A DNA stretch of 64,000 bases from Limanda limanda (lineage: Eukaryota > Chordata > Actinopteri > Pleuronectiformes > Pleuronectidae): assembly GCF_963576545.1 (NCBI RefSeq), contig NW_026870599.1, positions 1 to 64,000 on the forward strand, in the 5' to 3' direction. Position numbers and translations under genes: made by a program. Shown in pieces: positions 62,501 through 64,000 of the stretch (position 1 is the stretch's first letter; every line of letters starts with the position of its first letter). Below the pieces are notes generated by a model. That model worked only from the letters and a program-made list of their open reading frames with translations. It ran no database searches and was not told where the DNA came from.

Positions 62501-63880
62501 TTCGGAAGAGGTCGACCGACGAAATTCCCCCAAATCTGAGGAGATATTCTTGAATAACTTTTTTTGTGAAGGTCGGAGAGACTTGCAAGTAGGCTTTACC
62601 CCCACTAAATGGGGTAGCGCACATCGATCGGTACCATCCTTGAGCTTCTCCGACTTTCGGAAGGGTTAGGGTTAGGGTTAGGGATGAAAGCACATAGGAG
62701 AAAGAGATATTCTTGAATAACTTTTTTTGTGAAGGTCGGAGAGACTTGCAAGTAGGCTCTACCCCCACTAAATGGGGTAGCGCGCATCGATCGGTACCAT
62801 CCTTGAGCTTCTCCGACTTTTGGAAGGGTTAGGGTTAGGGTTAGGGATGAAAGCACATAGGAGAAAGAGATATTCTTGAATAACTTTTTTTGTGAAGGTC
62901 GGAGAGACTTGGAAAGTGGTTGCATCTGGACTAATTTGGGTCCTGCGGATCGATTGGTACCATCCCCGAGCTTGTACGACCTTCGGAAGAGGTCGACCGA
63001 CGAAATTCCCCCAAATCTGAGGAGATATTCTTGAATAACTTTTTTTGTGAAGGTCGGAGAGACTTGCAAGTAGGCTCTACCCCCACTAAATGGGGTAGCG
63101 CACATCGATCGGTACCATCCTTGAGCTTCTCCGACTTTCGGAAGGGTTAGGGTTAGGGTTAGGGATGAAAGCACATAGGAGAAAGAGATATTCTTGAATA
63201 ACTTTTTTTGTGAAGGTCGGAGAGACTTGCAAGTAGGCTCTACCCCCACTAAATGGGGTAACGCGCATCGATCGGTACCATCCTTGAGCTTCTCCGACTT
63301 TTGGAAGGGTTAGGGTTAGGGTTAGGGATGAAAGCACATAGGAGAAAGAGATATTCTTGAATAACTTTTTTTGTGAAGGTCGGAGAGACTTGCAAGTAGG
63401 CTCTACCCCCACTAAATGGGGTAGCGCGCATCGATCGGTACCATCCTTGAGCTTCTCCGACTTTCGGAAGGGTTAGGGTTAGGGTTAGGGATGAAAGCAC
63501 ATAGGAGAAAGAGATATTCTTGAATAACTTTTTTTGTGAAGGTCGGAGAGACTTGCAAGTAGGCTCTACCCCCACTAAATGGGGTAGCGCGCATCGATCG
63601 GTACCATCCTTGAGCTTCTCCGACTTTCGGAAGGGTTAGGGTTAGGGTTAGGGATGAAAGCACATAGGAGAAAGAGATATTCTTGAATAACTTTTTTTGT
63701 GAAGGTCGGAGAGACTTGCAAGTAGGCTCTACCCCCACTAAATGGGGTAGCGCGCATCGATCGGTACCATCCCTGAGCTTCTCCGACTTTCGGAAGGGTT
63801 AGGGTTAGGGTTAGGGCTGAAAGCACATAGGAGAAAGAGATATTCTTGAATAACTTTTTTTGTGAAGGTCGGAGAGACTT
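59573..63880 (+). repeat. Right-end irregular A/B block
   Basis: B units start at 59699, 60180, 60661, 60979, 61623, 62430 and 62911, separated by A runs of 2, 2, 1, 3, 4, 2 and then 5. Subtypes typical of the left block reappear here: GGGGTTGCG, AACGTTTTTTG and the nine-T run. The last A (63718-63880) is unusual, with CATCCCTGAGC and GGGCTGAAAGC in place of GGGATGAAAGC. No long HOR is seen in this stretch. Confidence 0.8.
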
Positions 63881-64000
63881 GGAAAGTGGTTGCATCTGGA
63901 CTAATTTGGGTCCTGCAGATCGATTGGTACCATCCCCGAGCTTGTACGACCTTCGGAAGAGGTCGACCGACGAAATTCCCCCAAATCTGAGGAGATATTC
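63881..64000 (+). repeat. Partial B monomer at right edge
   Basis: The first 120 bp of a B unit of the TGCAGATCG subtype, cut by the window border. The array continues to the right. Confidence 0.96.

Larger units (their letters stand above)
1..64000 (+). repeat. Two-monomer (A/B) satellite array with internal TTAGGG tracts, filling the window
   Basis: The window is a head-to-tail array of two homologous monomers, A (163 bp) and B (155 bp), all in one orientation. A manual parse gives 288 complete A, 107 complete B, two B/A hybrids and partial units at both edges. Lengths, including 13 A units of non-standard size, sum to 64,000 bp, so there is no unique DNA and no gene-free gap to describe separately. 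No BB neighbours occur. Both monomers are about 47-48% GC and keep their CpG dinucleotides. Monomer length close to a nucleosome repeat and the embedded telomere motif are typical of subtelomeric or pericentromeric satellites, but no flanking unique sequence is present to prove the location. The family is not one I recognise by name. Confidence 0.98.

Noticed and set aside
718..63895. Hundreds of overlapping minus-strand open reading frames of about 83-320 codons with repeated amino acid motifs
   Set aside because: They recur with the 163/155 bp period in shifting frames, and many begin at a GTG directly after a stop, not at ATG. Their lengths follow from monomer arithmetic and the two stop-free frames of CCCTAA. 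Single-base indels between units are tolerated without compensation. No domain is recognisable. They are not called as CDS.
1..64000. CRISPR array
   Set aside because: The repeats are 155-163 bp and directly abutting; there are no short repeats with unique spacers.
1..64000. True terminal telomere
   Set aside because: TTAGGG occurs only as two or three hexamers per A unit, never as a long contiguous block, and the array continues past both edges.
1..64000. Tandem rRNA, tRNA or 5S gene cluster
   Set aside because: The 155-163 bp unit resembles a small tandem gene repeat in size, but no 5S-like internal promoter, tRNA cloverleaf or rRNA core sequence was recognised in A or B.
1..64000. Transposable element or insertion sequence inside the array
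   Set aside because: Monomer lengths account for every base, so no inserted element, target-site duplication or terminal inverted repeat exists in this window.
1..64000. A hidden gene system between the repeats
   Set aside because: The parse leaves no unassigned bases, so no gene cassette can lie within the window. Any novel function would have to come from the satellite itself.

Overview
The whole 64 kb window is one uninterrupted head-to-tail satellite DNA array. I find no credible protein gene, tRNA, rRNA, transposon, CRISPR array or unique sequence in it. Two related monomers build the array. Monomer A is normally 163 bp and carries an internal telomere-type tract, (TTAGGG)3. Monomer B is 155 bp, about two thirds identical to A in its first 51 bp and identical in its last 44 bp, but a 32 bp segment without TTAGGG replaces the 40 bp telomeric segment. 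My hand parse gives 288 complete A, 107 complete B, two B/A hybrids, a 61 bp partial A at the left edge and a 120 bp partial B at the right edge. With the length variants listed below these add up to exactly 64,000 bp, so nothing is left unexplained. Every unit has the same orientation.

Organism: the sequence indicates a eukaryote with a TTAGGG telomere repeat. That motif is shared by animals, many fungi, trypanosomatids and several algal and other protist lineages, so it does not name a species. Both monomers are about 47-48% GC and CpG is not depleted (7 per A, 9 per B), which argues weakly against a heavily CpG-methylated vertebrate genome. A subtelomeric or pericentromeric position is the natural inference. 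If it is subtelomeric, the TTAGGG direction on the + strand would point to a chromosome end on the right.

Layout. 1-19.5 kb: irregular alternation of AAB and AAAB with small higher-order repeats (HORs), including a 1,125 bp tandem duplication and segment pairs at offsets of 2,244 and 2,087 bp. 19.5-21.4 kb: a transition where new B and A subtypes first appear. 21.4-26.4 kb: a strict 481 bp AAB trimer run. 23.4-36.3 kb: two nearly identical 6,437 bp HOR copies of 40 monomers, each with a hybrid monomer. 36.3-46.4 kb: a shuffled mosaic of older duplications. 46.4-59.6 kb: three copies of a 4,981 bp, 31-monomer HOR, the third missing exactly 11 monomers. 59.6-64 kb: irregular A/B mixture running off the window.

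Rules visible across the array: two B monomers are never adjacent; A runs are 1 to 6 units long, mostly 2 or 3; and an A subtype with a CTAGGG change occurs 21 times, always directly after a B. The sequence shows homogenisation by unequal exchange in units of whole monomers. The most interesting property is about 280 regularly spaced telomere-like G-quadruplex motifs embedded in nucleosome-sized repeats. Open reading frames on the minus strand are by-products of repeat length and are not called as genes.
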